From: Caulobacter zeae
GTDB taxonomy: Bacteria > Pseudomonadota > Alphaproteobacteria > Caulobacterales > Caulobacteraceae
DNA: 64,000 nt
Assembly (NCBI RefSeq): GCF_002858925.1
Contig: NZ_PJRS01000046.1
Span: 124,001 to 188,000, forward strand
Direction: 5' to 3'
The notes beneath the pieces are model-generated. The model had not been told where the DNA came from, made no database searches, and worked only from the letters and a program-made list of their open reading frames with translations. The translations under genes were made by a program, and so were the position numbers. Below are positions 1 to 7,911 of this stretch, piece after piece; position 1 is the stretch's first letter; the number at the start of each line of letters is the position of its first letter.

Positions 1-50
1 TCGATCGCCCATTCGCGGGCGGTTCCCAGGACGGGCGTTCTGGCGGTCAT
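1..50 (-). CDS. Possible N-terminus of a divergent gene, truncated by the window edge
   Basis: An ATG at position 50 on the minus strand opens a frame of 16 complete codons (reading MTARTPVLGTAREWAI) that is still open at the window edge. It lies divergent to the alpha/beta hydrolase gene at 167. No clear ribosome binding site is visible, and the fragment is too short to assign to a family. It may be the start of a real gene or chance. Confidence 0.3.
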   Translation of the reverse strand, partial: MTARTPVLGTAREWAI

Positions 51-166
51 GGCCGATCTATAGCGCCGTTCGCCGCTTGGCGAACCCATTCGCCCATTCA
101 CGCATGAGGCGTGGCGACGCAAGGGCTAGGGCCGCATCGAGGGGACATCGCCAACCGGAGCCCTCC

Positions 167-1177
167 ATGCGTTCCCCTCGCCTTCTCGCCCTGTTCGCCA
201 CCCTCGCCTTCGCCGGCGCCGTCTCCACCACCGCTTGGGCCTCCGAGCCGCATGTCGGCTTCATGCGCCTGTCCGCGCCCGATCCTGGCGGCGCGCCGAT
301 CGAGGTCGGGGTCTGGTACCCCACCGACACGGCCGAGACCGCCCCGGCCGGCGGCATGGAGAACCTGCCCGTCGCCGCCGGCGCGCCGGTCGCCGGCGAG
401 CATCTGCCGCTGGTGGTCATGTCGCACGGCAACGGCGGCTGGTTCGGCGGCCACTACGACACCGCCGCCGCCCTGGTGAGGAGGGGCTTCGTCGTCGCCG
501 CCCTGACCCACACCGGCGACAACTACCGCGACCAGAGCCGGGCGCTGGACATGGCCGACCGCCCCCGCCAGCTTTCCGTGCTGATCGGCTACATGCTGGA
601 CGCCTCGCCGATGCACGCGCGGATCGATCCGGCCAAGGTCGGCGCCTTCGGCTTCTCGTCGGGCGGCTTCACGGTGCTGGCGGCGGCCGGCGGCCAGCCG
701 AACCTGGCGGCGACCTTCCCGGAACACTGTCTGAAGCACCCAGCCAACTACGATTGCCGCCTCAGCGCCGGCAAGCCGCTGCCGGCAAGCGCGCTGACCA
801 CGACCTGGACCCACGACACGCGGATCAAGGCCGTGGTCTCGGCCGCGCCCGCGCTCGGCTTCACTTTCGGCAAGAAGGGCCTGGAGGGCGTCACCCAGCC
901 GCTGCAACTGTGGAAGGCGGCCGACGACGAGATCCTGCCGGATCCCGACTACGCCGAGGCCGTGCACCGCGCGCTGCCCCGCGCCCACGACTATCGCGTC
1001 GTGCCGGGGGCGCGACATTTCGACTTCCTGGTCCCGTGCGGCCCGCAGGCGGCCAAGCAACTGCCAACCCCTTTGTGCGCAGGCGCTCCGGGCTTCGACA
1101 GGGCTGCTTTCCACGCTGATTTCAACGCCCGGGTTGCGACATTCTTCGCCACCCATCTGGGCGTCGGCGAACGCTGA
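167..1177 (+). CDS. Exported alpha/beta hydrolase (dienelactone hydrolase-like)
   Basis: Predicted 336-residue exported hydrolase. I chose the ATG at 167 because it begins a clean signal peptide (MRSPRLLALF... ending near TTAWA), whereas the open frame from 77 has a charged extension in front. The body has the alpha/beta-hydrolase pattern: an oxyanion-type HGNGG segment after a VVMS strand, and a nucleophile elbow GFSSGG. A late ARHFDF segment could carry the catalytic histidine. It resembles the predicted dienelactone hydrolases of COG4188. Substrate is unknown; the product is probably periplasmic. It precedes fliI in the same direction, but fliI has its own CtrA-like site, so they are probably separate units. 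Confidence 0.75.
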   Translation: MRSPRLLALFATLAFAGAVSTTAWASEPHVGFMRLSAPDPGGAPIEVGVWYPTDTAETAPAGGMENLPVAAGAPVAGEHLPLVVMSHGNGGWFGGHYDTAAALVRRGFVVAALTHTGDNYRDQSRALDMADRPRQLSVLIGYMLDASPMHARIDPAKVGAFGFSSGGFTVLAAAGGQPNLAATFPEHCLKHPANYDCRLSAGKPLPASALTTTWTHDTRIKAVVSAAPALGFTFGKKGLEGVTQPLQLWKAADDEILPDPDYAEAVHRALPRAHDYRVVPGARHFDFLVPCGPQAAKQLPTPLCAGAPGFDRAAFHADFNARVATFFATHLGVGER

Positions 1178-1179
1178 AT

Positions 1180-1198
1180 TTCATGCCCGATTAACCAT
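1180..1198 (+). promoter_or_regulatory. CtrA-like binding site upstream of fliI
   Basis: The sequence reads TTCA-N7-TTAACCAT, one mismatch from the Caulobacter CtrA consensus TTAA-N7-TTAA, and contains the strong TTAACC half-site. It lies about 40 bases before the fliI start. Class II flagellar genes in Caulobacter are known CtrA targets, so control of fliI-fliJ by CtrA is a reasonable inference. Confidence 0.6.
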
Positions 1199-1236
1199 GA
1201 TGACCGAGTCTGCGCGGGTCGCTTCCAGGAGCCGTC

Positions 1237-2571
1237 TTGCGCAGTCTCATCGCCGCCGTCGAACGTCTTGACCCGCTGACCGTCTTCGGACGCGTGGCGG
1301 CCGTCAACGGCCTCCTGATCGAGGCTCGCGGCGGTCTGACGCGCCTGGCGGTCGGCGCCCGGGTCGAGATCGAGCGCATCGGCGCCCCGGTGCTGCCGGC
1401 CGAGGTCGTCGGCTTCCGCGAGACCCGCGCCCTGCTCATGCCGTTCGGCCCGGTCGAGGGCGTGGCCCCCGGCGCCGAGATCCGCATCATGCCCGAAGGC
1501 GCCACCGTGCGTCCGACCAAGGCGTGGCTGGGCCGCATCATCAACGCCTTCGGCGAGCCGATCGACGGTCTTGGCCCGCTGCCGCAAGGCGAGGTTCCCT
1601 ATCCGCTGAAGACCCCGCCGCCGCCCGCCCACGCCCGCGGCCGGGTGGGCGAGCGCCTGGACCTGGGCGTGCGGTCGATGAACGTCTTCACCACCACCTG
1701 CCGCGGCCAGCGCCTGGGCATCTTCGCCGGCTCGGGCGTCGGCAAGTCGGTGCTGCTGTCGATGCTGGCCAAGGAAGCCACCTGCGACGCCGTCGTCGTC
1801 GGCCTGATCGGCGAACGCGGCCGCGAGGTGCGCGAGTTCATCGAGGAGACCCTTGGCGAGGAAGGCCTGCGCCGCGCCATCGTCGTGGTCGCCACCTCGG
1901 ACGAGCCGGCCCTGACCCGCCGCCAGGCCGCCTACATGACCCTGGCCGTCGCCGAGTTCCTGCGCGACCAGGATCAAGAGGTCCTTTGCCTGATGGACTC
2001 GGTGACCCGCTTCGCCATGGCCCAGCGCGAGATCGGCCTGGCCGCCGGCGAGCCGCCGACCACCAAGGGCTATACGCCCACCGTCTTCACCGAGCTGCCC
2101 AAACTCCTTGAGCGGGCTGGACCTGGCCCCATCCGCGCCGACGGCACCACGGCCGCGCCGATCACCGCGCTCTTCACCGTGCTGGTGGACGGCGACGACC
2201 ACAACGAGCCGATCGCCGACGCCGCGCGCGGTATCCTCGACGGCCACATCGTCATGGAGCGTTCGATCGCCGAGCGCGGCCGCTTCCCGGCCATCAACGT
2301 GCTGAAGTCGATCAGCCGGACCATGCCGGGCTGCCAGCTGCCGCACGAGCGCGACATCGTCAAATCCGCCCGCCAGGTGCTGTCGGCCTATTCCAACATG
2401 GAAGAGCTGATCCGCATCGGCGCCTATCGCGCCGGCGCGGATCCCACCGTCGACCGGGCCATCCAGCTCAATCCGGCTGTCGAGGCCTTCCTCAGCCAGA
2501 ACCCCGACGAAGCCACGAGTCTTGACGATTCGTTCAACTTCCTCGGCCAGATTCTCCAAAGCGCCGCCTGA
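1237..2571 (+). CDS. fliI: Flagellar type III export ATPase FliI
   Basis: FliI is the cytoplasmic hexameric ATPase that energises export of flagellar rod, hook and filament subunits. The 444-residue product has the F1-beta-like fold: an N-terminal barrel, a Walker A motif GSGVGKS at about residues 165-171, and a Walker B strand ending at Asp254 (LCLMDS) followed by the VTRFAMAQREIG signature. The start is a TTG at 1237 preceded by AGGAG five bases upstream; no upstream ATG is in frame. Length matches the family. It is followed after 39 bases by fliJ, the usual partner, so the two are probably co-transcribed from the CtrA-like promoter. Confidence 0.95.
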   Translation: MRSLIAAVERLDPLTVFGRVAAVNGLLIEARGGLTRLAVGARVEIERIGAPVLPAEVVGFRETRALLMPFGPVEGVAPGAEIRIMPEGATVRPTKAWLGRIINAFGEPIDGLGPLPQGEVPYPLKTPPPPAHARGRVGERLDLGVRSMNVFTTTCRGQRLGIFAGSGVGKSVLLSMLAKEATCDAVVVGLIGERGREVREFIEETLGEEGLRRAIVVVATSDEPALTRRQAAYMTLAVAEFLRDQDQEVLCLMDSVTRFAMAQREIGLAAGEPPTTKGYTPTVFTELPKLLERAGPGPIRADGTTAAPITALFTVLVDGDDHNEPIADAARGILDGHIVMERSIAERGRFPAINVLKSISRTMPGCQLPHERDIVKSARQVLSAYSNMEELIRIGAYRAGADPTVDRAIQLNPAVEAFLSQNPDEATSLDDSFNFLGQILQSAA

Positions 2572-2610
2572 ATCCGCTCAGAGCGCGCTTTCCGTACCGA
2601 GTAAGCCAGC

Positions 2611-3030
2611 ATGACCAAGTGGGCCGCCTCCCTGATCCGCCTCTCGAACCACGAGGTCGAGACGCTGCAGAAGCGCCTGGCCGAGGTGGTCGACCGCCGC
2701 GAGGCCGCGCAGATGAAGCTGGCCACGATGGACGCCGAAGCCGAGATCGAGATGCGCAACGCCGAGGGCGACGCCGCGGCCGGCTGGTACATGGTCGGCT
2801 ACCGCAAGGGCCTGGAGGTGCGGCGCACCGAGACCCTGCTCGAGATCGACCAGATCAGCATCGAGGAAATCGGCGCCCGCGACGCCCTATCGATGGCCTT
2901 CGAGAACCTCAAGAAATACGAGCACGTCGCCGAGACCGCCAAGGCGGCCCTGGCCAAGAAGGTCGGCAAGCTGGAAATGGCCGCCCTCGACGAACTGGGC
3001 CTGCGCCGCGCGGCGATGGGCGGGCGCTAG
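2611..3030 (+). CDS. fliJ: Flagellar export protein FliJ
   Basis: A 139-residue, highly charged and almost wholly alpha-helical protein, rich in Glu, Lys, Arg and Ala heptad-like patterns (for example LQKRLAEVVDRREAAQMKL). That fits FliJ, the coiled-coil stalk that inserts into the FliI hexamer and cycles chaperones at the flagellar export gate. FliJ sequences diverge widely, so the call rests mainly on position directly after fliI, size and coiled-coil character. Caulobacter fliI and fliJ are known neighbours. Confidence 0.88.
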   Translation: MTKWAASLIRLSNHEVETLQKRLAEVVDRREAAQMKLATMDAEAEIEMRNAEGDAAAGWYMVGYRKGLEVRRTETLLEIDQISIEEIGARDALSMAFENLKKYEHVAETAKAALAKKVGKLEMAALDELGLRRAAMGGR

Positions 3031-3031
3031 C

Positions 3032-3118
3032 AACGAACCTCCCCCTGTGGGGGAGTTTCCCTTCACCCTTCCCCAACCTCCCCGTGCTTTCCTTGCGACA
3101 GATCGCCGCGAGGGTTCC
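3032..3118. repeat. Interspersed palindromic repeat, C-rich hairpin type
   Basis: The space between fliJ and the xylanase gene contains CTCCCCC-tgt-GGGGGAG at 3039-3055. The 20 bases at 3036-3055 recur identically at about 10172-10191. A second C-rich run follows near 3070-3085. The hairpin may end fliJ transcription, but no T-run follows, so I class it as an interspersed repeat. Confidence 0.7.
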
Positions 3119-4174
3119 ATGTCCGACGTCTCACGCCGCGCCGTGCTCGGCTCCAGCCTGGCGCTGGCCGCCTGCGGCCAGAAGGCGCAAAGCCAGCCGG
3201 TCCCGGCCAATCTGGCCCCGCTGAAGACGATCGCGCCGTTCCGGATCGGATCCTCGGTCCAGGCCCTGCACCTGGACGACCCAGCGCTCGCCGCCCTGCT
3301 GCGCCGGCAGGTCAGCCAGCTGACGCCCGAATGGCAGATGAAGATGGAATACATCGTCCAGCCGGACGGCTCGTTCCGCTTCGACGCGCCCGACAGGATC
3401 GCCGCCTTCGCCCAGGCCAACGGCATGGCCCTGCTGGGCCACGTGCTGGTCTGGTACGCCCAGGCGCCGGAAGCCTTCGAGCGGCTGGACGAGAACCGGG
3501 TCAGCTTCGAGCAGGCCTATCGCAACTACATCCTGGCCGTGGCCGGCCGCTATCGCGGCAAGGTGGTCGGCTGGGACGTGGTCAACGAGGCCGTGGCCGA
3601 AGACGGCGACGGCTGGCGCACCAGCCTGTGGTCCAAGCGCCTTGGCGACTTCGAGCACATCGCCCTGGCCTTCCGCACGGCGCGAGAGGCCGATCCGGGC
3701 GCGACGCTGCTGCTCAACGACTACAATCTCGAATACATGCCCCGGAAGCGGGCCACCTTCCTGAAGCTGGCCGAGCGCCTGCTGGCCTCGGGCGCGCCCC
3801 TGACCGGCATCGGCACGCAGATGCACGTCGCCGCCGACATCCGCCCCGGCGAGATCACCACGATGATGAAGGACCTGGCCAGCCTTGGCCTGCCTATCCA
3901 CCTTTCGGAGCTCGACGTGTCGCTGGTGCGCTCGGACAACAAGCTCCTGGGCCGCGCCGAGCTGGAGCGCCGCCAGGCCCGCACCTACGGCGAGGCGGCC
4001 GAGGCGTTCATGGCCCTGCCGCAGCGCCAGCGCTTCGCCTTCACCCTGTGGGGCCTGCGCGACAAGGATTCGTGGCTGAAGAAGGAGAACGCGTCGGACG
4101 CTCCCGCGCCGTTCGACGATGCGGGCCGGCCCAAGGCGGCCGCGGCGGCGCTGGTGGAGGCGTTCAGGCGCTAG
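3119..4174 (+). CDS. GH10 endo-1,4-beta-xylanase, Tat-type lipoprotein
   Basis: A glycoside hydrolase family 10 enzyme that cuts internal beta-1,4-xylose links in xylan. The 351-residue product starts at ATG 3119; its N-terminus combines a twin-arginine SRRAVLG with a lipobox-like LAAC, so export by Tat and lipid anchoring are likely. The GH10 acid/base sits in GWDVVNEA (Glu157) and the nucleophile in HLSELDV (Glu264). The characteristic HVLVWYAQAP and TLWGLRDKDSW segments are present. It is remote from the GH67/ManD block at 52-56 kb but would supply the oligosaccharides used there. No carbohydrate-binding module is visible. Confidence 0.9.
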   Translation: MSDVSRRAVLGSSLALAACGQKAQSQPVPANLAPLKTIAPFRIGSSVQALHLDDPALAALLRRQVSQLTPEWQMKMEYIVQPDGSFRFDAPDRIAAFAQANGMALLGHVLVWYAQAPEAFERLDENRVSFEQAYRNYILAVAGRYRGKVVGWDVVNEAVAEDGDGWRTSLWSKRLGDFEHIALAFRTAREADPGATLLLNDYNLEYMPRKRATFLKLAERLLASGAPLTGIGTQMHVAADIRPGEITTMMKDLASLGLPIHLSELDVSLVRSDNKLLGRAELERRQARTYGEAAEAFMALPQRQRFAFTLWGLRDKDSWLKKENASDAPAPFDDAGRPKAAAAALVEAFRR

Positions 4175-4190
4175 TGGTCAACGCCGTGCG

Positions 4191-4282
4191 TGGTCCTCGC
4201 CCTTCGACAGGCTCAGGCTGAGGACCATAGTGCGGGCCTGGCTGTAGAAAACCTCATCCCGAGCTTGTCGAAGGACGAGTTT
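4191..4282. repeat. Interspersed repeat of the CCTTCGACAGGCTCAGG type, two inverted units
   Basis: A left unit around 4192-4224 is itself flanked by GTCCTC and GAGGAC. A right unit around 4252-4278 carries the inverse core (CCGAGCTTGTCGAAGG). The same core pair occurs at 42.7 kb and 60.4 kb. It fills the gap between two convergent genes. Confidence 0.75.
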
Positions 4283-4289
4283 TGCAGCC

Positions 4290-4670
4290 TTAGCCGCCCG
4301 GACCGCGGACGCTGGAGGCCACGGCGTGGTCGGCGTCGTTGGCCTGGCGCAGGGCGCGCAGGTCTTCGCTGATGCGGAAGACGGCGACATAGAACTCGCA
4401 GAAGGCGCGCCACAGCAGCACCATGCCGGCGGCGACCAGCAGGCCGGCGATCAGCACCGGGAAGGCCAGCAGCAGCGAGGCGACCCCGCGCTCCTTCAGC
4501 GCCAGGCCCACGGCCGCGCCGACGACGGAAAAGGCGAACAGGGCCACGACGCCCAGGCCCGCCCAGTAGATCAGGTGGATGACCGGCCCGGTCACCAGTC
4601 GGTCGAAGGTCAACAGATCCCAGAACAACGCGCCAGAACCACGCGCCTTGGATTTCCTGGCCGGAGCCAT
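4290..4670 (-). CDS. DUF4282 membrane protein
   Basis: A 126-residue inner-membrane protein. After a basic N-terminus it carries the DUF4282 pattern: a DLLTFDRLVTGPVIHLIYW segment, two long hydrophobic helices (about residues 30-55 and 68-92), then a cytoplasmic tail EFYVAVFRISEDLRALR typical of this family. I take the ATG at 4670 because GAGG lies seven bases upstream; a GTG at 4679 is the alternative. Function of DUF4282 proteins is unknown. It is a single-gene unit convergent with the xylanase gene, with a repeat element between them. Confidence 0.75.
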   Translation of the reverse strand: MAPARKSKARGSGALFWDLLTFDRLVTGPVIHLIYWAGLGVVALFAFSVVGAAVGLALKERGVASLLLAFPVLIAGLLVAAGMVLLWRAFCEFYVAVFRISEDLRALRQANDADHAVASSVRGPGG

Positions 4671-4818
4671 CCGACACACCTCATGTCAGCGGACTGGCGG
4701 AGACCGCCGAAGTTACGCTGCATCGCTAGCAGCGTGAGGCCCGCTCGGCAATGCCGGGCGGGCCTCGTGCGTGTTCGGAAGAAGGGACGGTGTTATTTCG
4801 CCCCTGCCTTCGCCCCCG

Positions 4819-5292
4819 TTACTTGGGAGCGGCGGCGCCGGCCAGGGCGGCGTCGATCTGGGCCTTGGTGGCCGTGGTGCTGATGCTGCCATCGGCGCCG
4901 GCGCTCAGGCTGGCCTTGGGCAGGGCGAACTTCTTGTCGCCGCTGCTGACAACGACGTTGGCCGAGCCATCGGCGCCGGTCGAGGTGCCGCTGACGGTGC
5001 CGACCACGGCGCCGGCCGGGTCCTTGATCTCGGCGCCGACGGCGACGTCGGCCGAGACGTTGGCGGACGACGGCGTGCCGGCCGAACTGGCGGCCGCGGC
5101 GCTGCTGTCAGCCGGGGTCGTGGTGGTGGTGGTCGTGGTGCTGCTGGTGGTCGATTCCGGCGCCTGCGTGCTGGCGGCCGGCGGTTGCGCGGCGACCGGA
5201 TCGGCCGGCGGCTGAGCAGCGTCTTGAGCGTAAGCGGCGCCAGCCATCGAAAGGGTCGCGGCGGCGGCGAGGTAAGCAAACTTGGTCTTCAT
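4819..5292 (-). CDS. Exported low-complexity protein under an EcfG-type promoter
   Basis: A 157-residue protein with a signal peptide (MKTKFAYLAAAATLSMAGAAYAQ), then a Pro/Ala/Ser/Thr-rich linker containing a run of eight threonines, then a folded-looking C-terminal part with GAEIKDPAGAVVGTV and KFALPKASLS, a layout similar to PRC-barrel-like exported proteins of sphingomonads and caulobacters. I do not recognise a defined function. The promoter region has a GGAAC-N17-CGTT element, so a general-stress-response role is inferred. It is probably periplasmic. Confidence 0.7.
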   Translation of the reverse strand: MKTKFAYLAAAATLSMAGAAYAQDAAQPPADPVAAQPPAASTQAPESTTSSTTTTTTTTPADSSAAAASSAGTPSSANVSADVAVGAEIKDPAGAVVGTVSGTSTGADGSANVVVSSGDKKFALPKASLSAGADGSISTTATKAQIDAALAGAAAPK

Positions 5293-5328
5293 AATGCGCT
5301 CCGTCGGAGGGCCCCTGCCCGATCATCC

Positions 5329-5354
5329 AACGCAGCCCGGTTTGTAACGGTTCC
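5329..5354 (-). promoter_or_regulatory. EcfG (SigT)-type general stress promoter
   Basis: Read on the minus strand, GGAAC (5354-5350) is followed after 17 bases by CGTT (5332-5329). This matches the alphaproteobacterial EcfG consensus GGAAC-N16/17-CGTT, which in Caulobacter is used by SigT under osmotic and oxidative stress. It lies about 37 bases before the ATG at 5292. Confidence 0.65.
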
Positions 5355-5376
5355 GAAACAACGCGTGATCGTCGGC

Positions 5377-5919
5377 TCACGGCGTCGTGGCGACAAGCTT
5401 GGGCGCTTCCTGGATCGGGGCCTCGTCGTCCTTCAGGCTGGCGGCCTTCATGGCGGACTTCAGCGTGTAGATCGACGGATCCTTGCTGGTCGAGAAGGCC
5501 AGCTCGGCGGTCAGGGCGGGGTTCTCGGCCTCGTTGGCGAAGCCGCCCTCGCGCACGCCGTTGAACGTGACCGCATAGCTCTTGCCCGGCTTGGTGCTGC
5601 ACAGCAGGACGAAGGTCCGGCCGTCGTTCAGCAGGCGCGGCGCGCGGACGCATTCGGGCTTTTCGCCGCCGGCGACCGCCGCGTAGTTCCAGGCGCCGGG
5701 CAGCATCTTCTGGTCGAAGCTGACCTTCAGAACCAGGATCCCCGGGGCCACGGCCTGGCCGGCCGCGGGCCAGGTGGCGGTCACCTTCGGCGGCAGGGTC
5801 GGCGGCATCACCGTCACAGGCGAGACGGGAGTGGGCTCGGGCCGGGACTGCTGGGCGACAGCGCCGCCGGCGACGGCGAGCATGGCCAGGACAGGAAGGG
5901 CGAGGACGGCGGTGCGCAT
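5377..5919 (-). CDS. Exported protein with an Ig-like (SbsA/Big_5-type) domain
   Basis: A 180-residue protein if started at the ATG at 5919, which opens directly on a signal peptide (MRTAVLALPVLAMLAVAGGAVAQ); the frame is open to 5955 with a second possible start. The mature part reads like a bacterial Ig-like domain: TWPAAGQAVAPGILVLKVSFDQKM early, and YAVTFNGVREGGFANEAENPA later, as in domains of the Big_5/SbsA type. Two cysteines (PECVRAP and VLLCST) could pair in the periplasm. Function is unknown. It lies upstream of, and in the same direction as, the EcfG-promoted gene. Confidence 0.65.
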   Translation of the reverse strand: MRTAVLALPVLAMLAVAGGAVAQQSRPEPTPVSPVTVMPPTLPPKVTATWPAAGQAVAPGILVLKVSFDQKMLPGAWNYAAVAGGEKPECVRAPRLLNDGRTFVLLCSTKPGKSYAVTFNGVREGGFANEAENPALTAELAFSTSKDPSIYTLKSAMKAASLKDDEAPIQEAPKLVATTP

Positions 5920-6100
5920 GGCCAGGAGAATGGCGATCAAGCGCGGCCTTCTCAAGGCGCCGTTCGACGAAGCCAGGCCCGCTCCCGCCGCCGAGGCCCC
6001 TTTTGTTACAAGGTTTTCATTCAGGTCACGTTCACGCGTCGCGATACTAGCTTGGCTGCATCAACCGGCCTCGACGCCGGCCCTTCGGGAGACCTTCGCC

Positions 6101-6670
6101 ATGCGCACCGTCATCGCCCTGATCGCCGCGACGAGCGCCCTCGCCGCCACGGCGGCCCCTGCCCTCGCCCAAGGCCCCGGCCGCGGCGACCGCTATGAGG
6201 AACGCCCCCGCGGCTCCTACGAACAGAGCTGCCGCAACATCAACGTCCGCCGCGGCGAGATCACCGCCGAGTGCCGCGACCGTCGCGGCCGCTGGCAGTG
6301 GTCGACCGCCAGCGCCGACTGCCGCGAGATGGAGAACCAGGACGGTCGCCTCGTGTGCGTCCGTGGCGGCGGTCGTCCCGGCGGTCCGGGCGGTCCCGGC
6401 TCCGGCTGGGGCGGCGGTCGCGGCGCGGACGCGGTGATCTTCGAGCACGCCGGCTACGGCGGCCGCGCCTACGAGGTGCGCGGCGACATGCCCGACTTCA
6501 CGCAGATCGGCTTCAACGACAAGGCCTCGTCGATCCAGATCCGTCGCGGCGAGTGGGAGCTGTGCGACGACATCTACTTCCGCGGCCGCTGCTGGCGGGT
6601 GTCGGCCGACATGGGCCTTTTCCCGCGCGACATGAACGACCGCGTCAGCTCGATCCGTCGGATCCGCTGA
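6101..6670 (+). CDS. Exported CVNH plus beta/gamma-crystallin protein
   Basis: A 189-residue exported protein starting at ATG 6101 with a signal peptide ending at about residue 24 (ALAQ). Residues 39-88 match the cyanovirin-N homology (CVNH) pattern: SYEQSCRNI, ITAEC, STASADC and ENQDGRLVC, with the four cysteines in the expected order. A Gly/Pro-rich linker (about 89-109) leads to a beta/gamma-crystallin domain (110-189). Its two Greek keys both carry the canonical Ca2+-binding signature: NDKASS at 139-144 and NDRVSS at 179-184. CVNH domains bind mannose-type glycans in some proteins; a calcium-stabilised extracytoplasmic glycan-binding or structural role is inferred. Confidence 0.75.
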   Translation: MRTVIALIAATSALAATAAPALAQGPGRGDRYEERPRGSYEQSCRNINVRRGEITAECRDRRGRWQWSTASADCREMENQDGRLVCVRGGGRPGGPGGPGSGWGGGRGADAVIFEHAGYGGRAYEVRGDMPDFTQIGFNDKASSIQIRRGEWELCDDIYFRGRCWRVSADMGLFPRDMNDRVSSIRRIR

Positions 6671-6763
6671 TCCGGCTCCCGCCCTAATTTGGTCGAGAAC
6701 TCGACCTTGAAGCGGCGCGCGGGGCGGCTAAGCTCCGCGCGCCTTTTCATTTGGGAAACGCCC

Positions 6764-6898
6764 ATGCGCAAGATCATCGTCCTCGCCGCCGCCGCGGCCG
6801 CCCTGCTGGTCTCGGCCTGCAACACCATCGAAGGCGTGGGCCGCGACGTCTCGGCCGCCGGCCGCGCGGTCGCCGACACTGCGCGCGACGCCAAGTAG
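6764..6898 (+). CDS. Entericidin A/B family lipoprotein
   Basis: A 44-residue lipoprotein starting at ATG 6764. A short lipoprotein signal ends in the lipobox LLVSAC, followed by NTIEGVGRDVSAAGRAVADTARDAK, the conserved mature sequence of entericidins. These small amphipathic membrane lipoproteins are linked to stress and stationary phase in enteric bacteria. No partner antidote gene is adjacent. The size and motif make the family call safe; the physiological role here is not known. Confidence 0.88.
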   Translation: MRKIIVLAAAAAALLVSACNTIEGVGRDVSAAGRAVADTARDAK

Positions 6899-7188
6899 GA
6901 CGCTGGCGACGGCGCGTCTCGCCGCGAGGCTGACGCGCCGCCCCACCTTGGCCGCAATGCTGCGCCAGACTTGCCTTCGTCATGGCAAGTAAAGTCACAT
7001 GACGACGTTCTGTATCAAAAGCTTAACCGGAAGCCGCCCGCCATTAACCTTGCCGGCAAATTCATTCGCGCGCGACGCTCGCGGAGGATGAATTCTTTCA
7101 GCCATCGCCTATTTGCAGGCTGAATATCCGCTTCCAAAGCGCACATGCGACCGAAAGCGCCATTTGCGCCGAGCGTCGCCGGAGCCAT

Positions 7189-7581
7189 ATGGACGCCATG
7201 ACCGACCGACCCGTACCCAGCGTCCTTACCGGCATGAAGAGAGGCGTCCGCCATCGCTGCCCCAACTGCGGCGAGGGCAAGCTGTATTCGCGCTACCTGA
7301 AGGTCGAGTTCGACTGCGAGGCCTGCGGACACCACCTGGCCGCCTACCCCGCCGACGACGGTCCCGCCTACTTCACGATCCTGATCGTCGGCCACCTGTT
7401 CGTAGCCCCGCTGCTGCTGTTCCCGTTCATCTGGCAGGCCTCGCCGTGGCTGGTCGCGCCGCTGACCATCCTGCCGCTGGCGGCCCTGACCCTGATGCTG
7501 CTGCCCCGGGTCAAGGGCGCGGTGATCGGCGCCCTGTGGGCCAACGGCCTGCGCAAGGCCGAGGACGCCCCCAGCGGCTGA
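7189..7581 (+). CDS. DUF983 membrane protein with zinc ribbon
   Basis: A 130-residue protein of the DUF983 family. Two CxxC pairs (CPNC and CEAC, within HRCPNCGEGKLYSRYLKVEFDCEACG) form a probable zinc ribbon, followed by two membrane helices (about residues 60-80 and 85-103). DUF983 proteins often sit near cytochrome oxidase or heme genes, but no such gene is adjacent here. The start is ATG 7189 (GGAG four bases upstream) or ATG 7198. The 290 bases upstream hold no gene that I can support; they include two TTAACC hexamers (7022 and 7045) at a spacing that does not fit a CtrA site. Confidence 0.8.
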   Translation: MDAMTDRPVPSVLTGMKRGVRHRCPNCGEGKLYSRYLKVEFDCEACGHHLAAYPADDGPAYFTILIVGHLFVAPLLLFPFIWQASPWLVAPLTILPLAALTLMLLPRVKGAVIGALWANGLRKAEDAPSG

Positions 7582-7682
7582 CCCGAACAGGCGGCGGCGG
7601 AACCGTCGCCGCACAGGCCGCATTCCCTCCCCGAAGTCCAGGCGCGCCGAACGCGGTTCGCCGGCACACATGGGAGACCCGA

Positions 7683-7838
7683 ATGCTCGGCACGATCCTC
7701 ATCATCATCCTGATCCTGGCGCTGATCGGCGCCCTGCCCACCTGGGGCCACAGCCGCTCGTGGGGCTACTTCCCCAGCGGCGGTCTTGGCCTGGTTCTGG
7801 TGATCATCATCATCCTGGTGCTCATCGGCAGGATCTGA
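7683..7838 (+). CDS. DUF3309 small membrane protein
   Basis: A 51-residue hydrophobic protein starting at ATG 7683. It has two membrane helices separated by a short loop with the DUF3309 signature: GALPTWGHSRSWGYFPSGGLG. Proteins of this family are about 50 residues and common in Proteobacteria; function is unknown. It has its own 100-base upstream region, in which an imperfect GGAAC-N17-CATT can be seen. Confidence 0.85.
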   Translation: MLGTILIIILILALIGALPTWGHSRSWGYFPSGGLGLVLVIIIILVLIGRI

Positions 7839-7911
7839 CGCCCCTCTTGGAGCGCGGCGGCGAACGCGCATAAGGTTCCTCCAACGGCCTCGCGCCGACC
7901 AGGGAGCCCGC

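Noticed and set aside
4905..5279. A Pro/Arg-rich frame inside the exported Thr-run protein gene
   Set aside because: It is a frame shadow of the low-complexity region; the other frame has a signal peptide and a matching promoter.
7022..7050. Two TTAACC hexamers as a CtrA site upstream of DUF983
   Set aside because: The spacing between TTAA elements is about 19 bases instead of seven, so it does not match the CtrA consensus.
7599..7624. GGAAC-N17-CATT before the DUF3309 gene as an EcfG promoter
   Set aside because: The -10 part has one mismatch in four bases and the region is GC-rich, so chance is likely. Kept only as a weak possibility.
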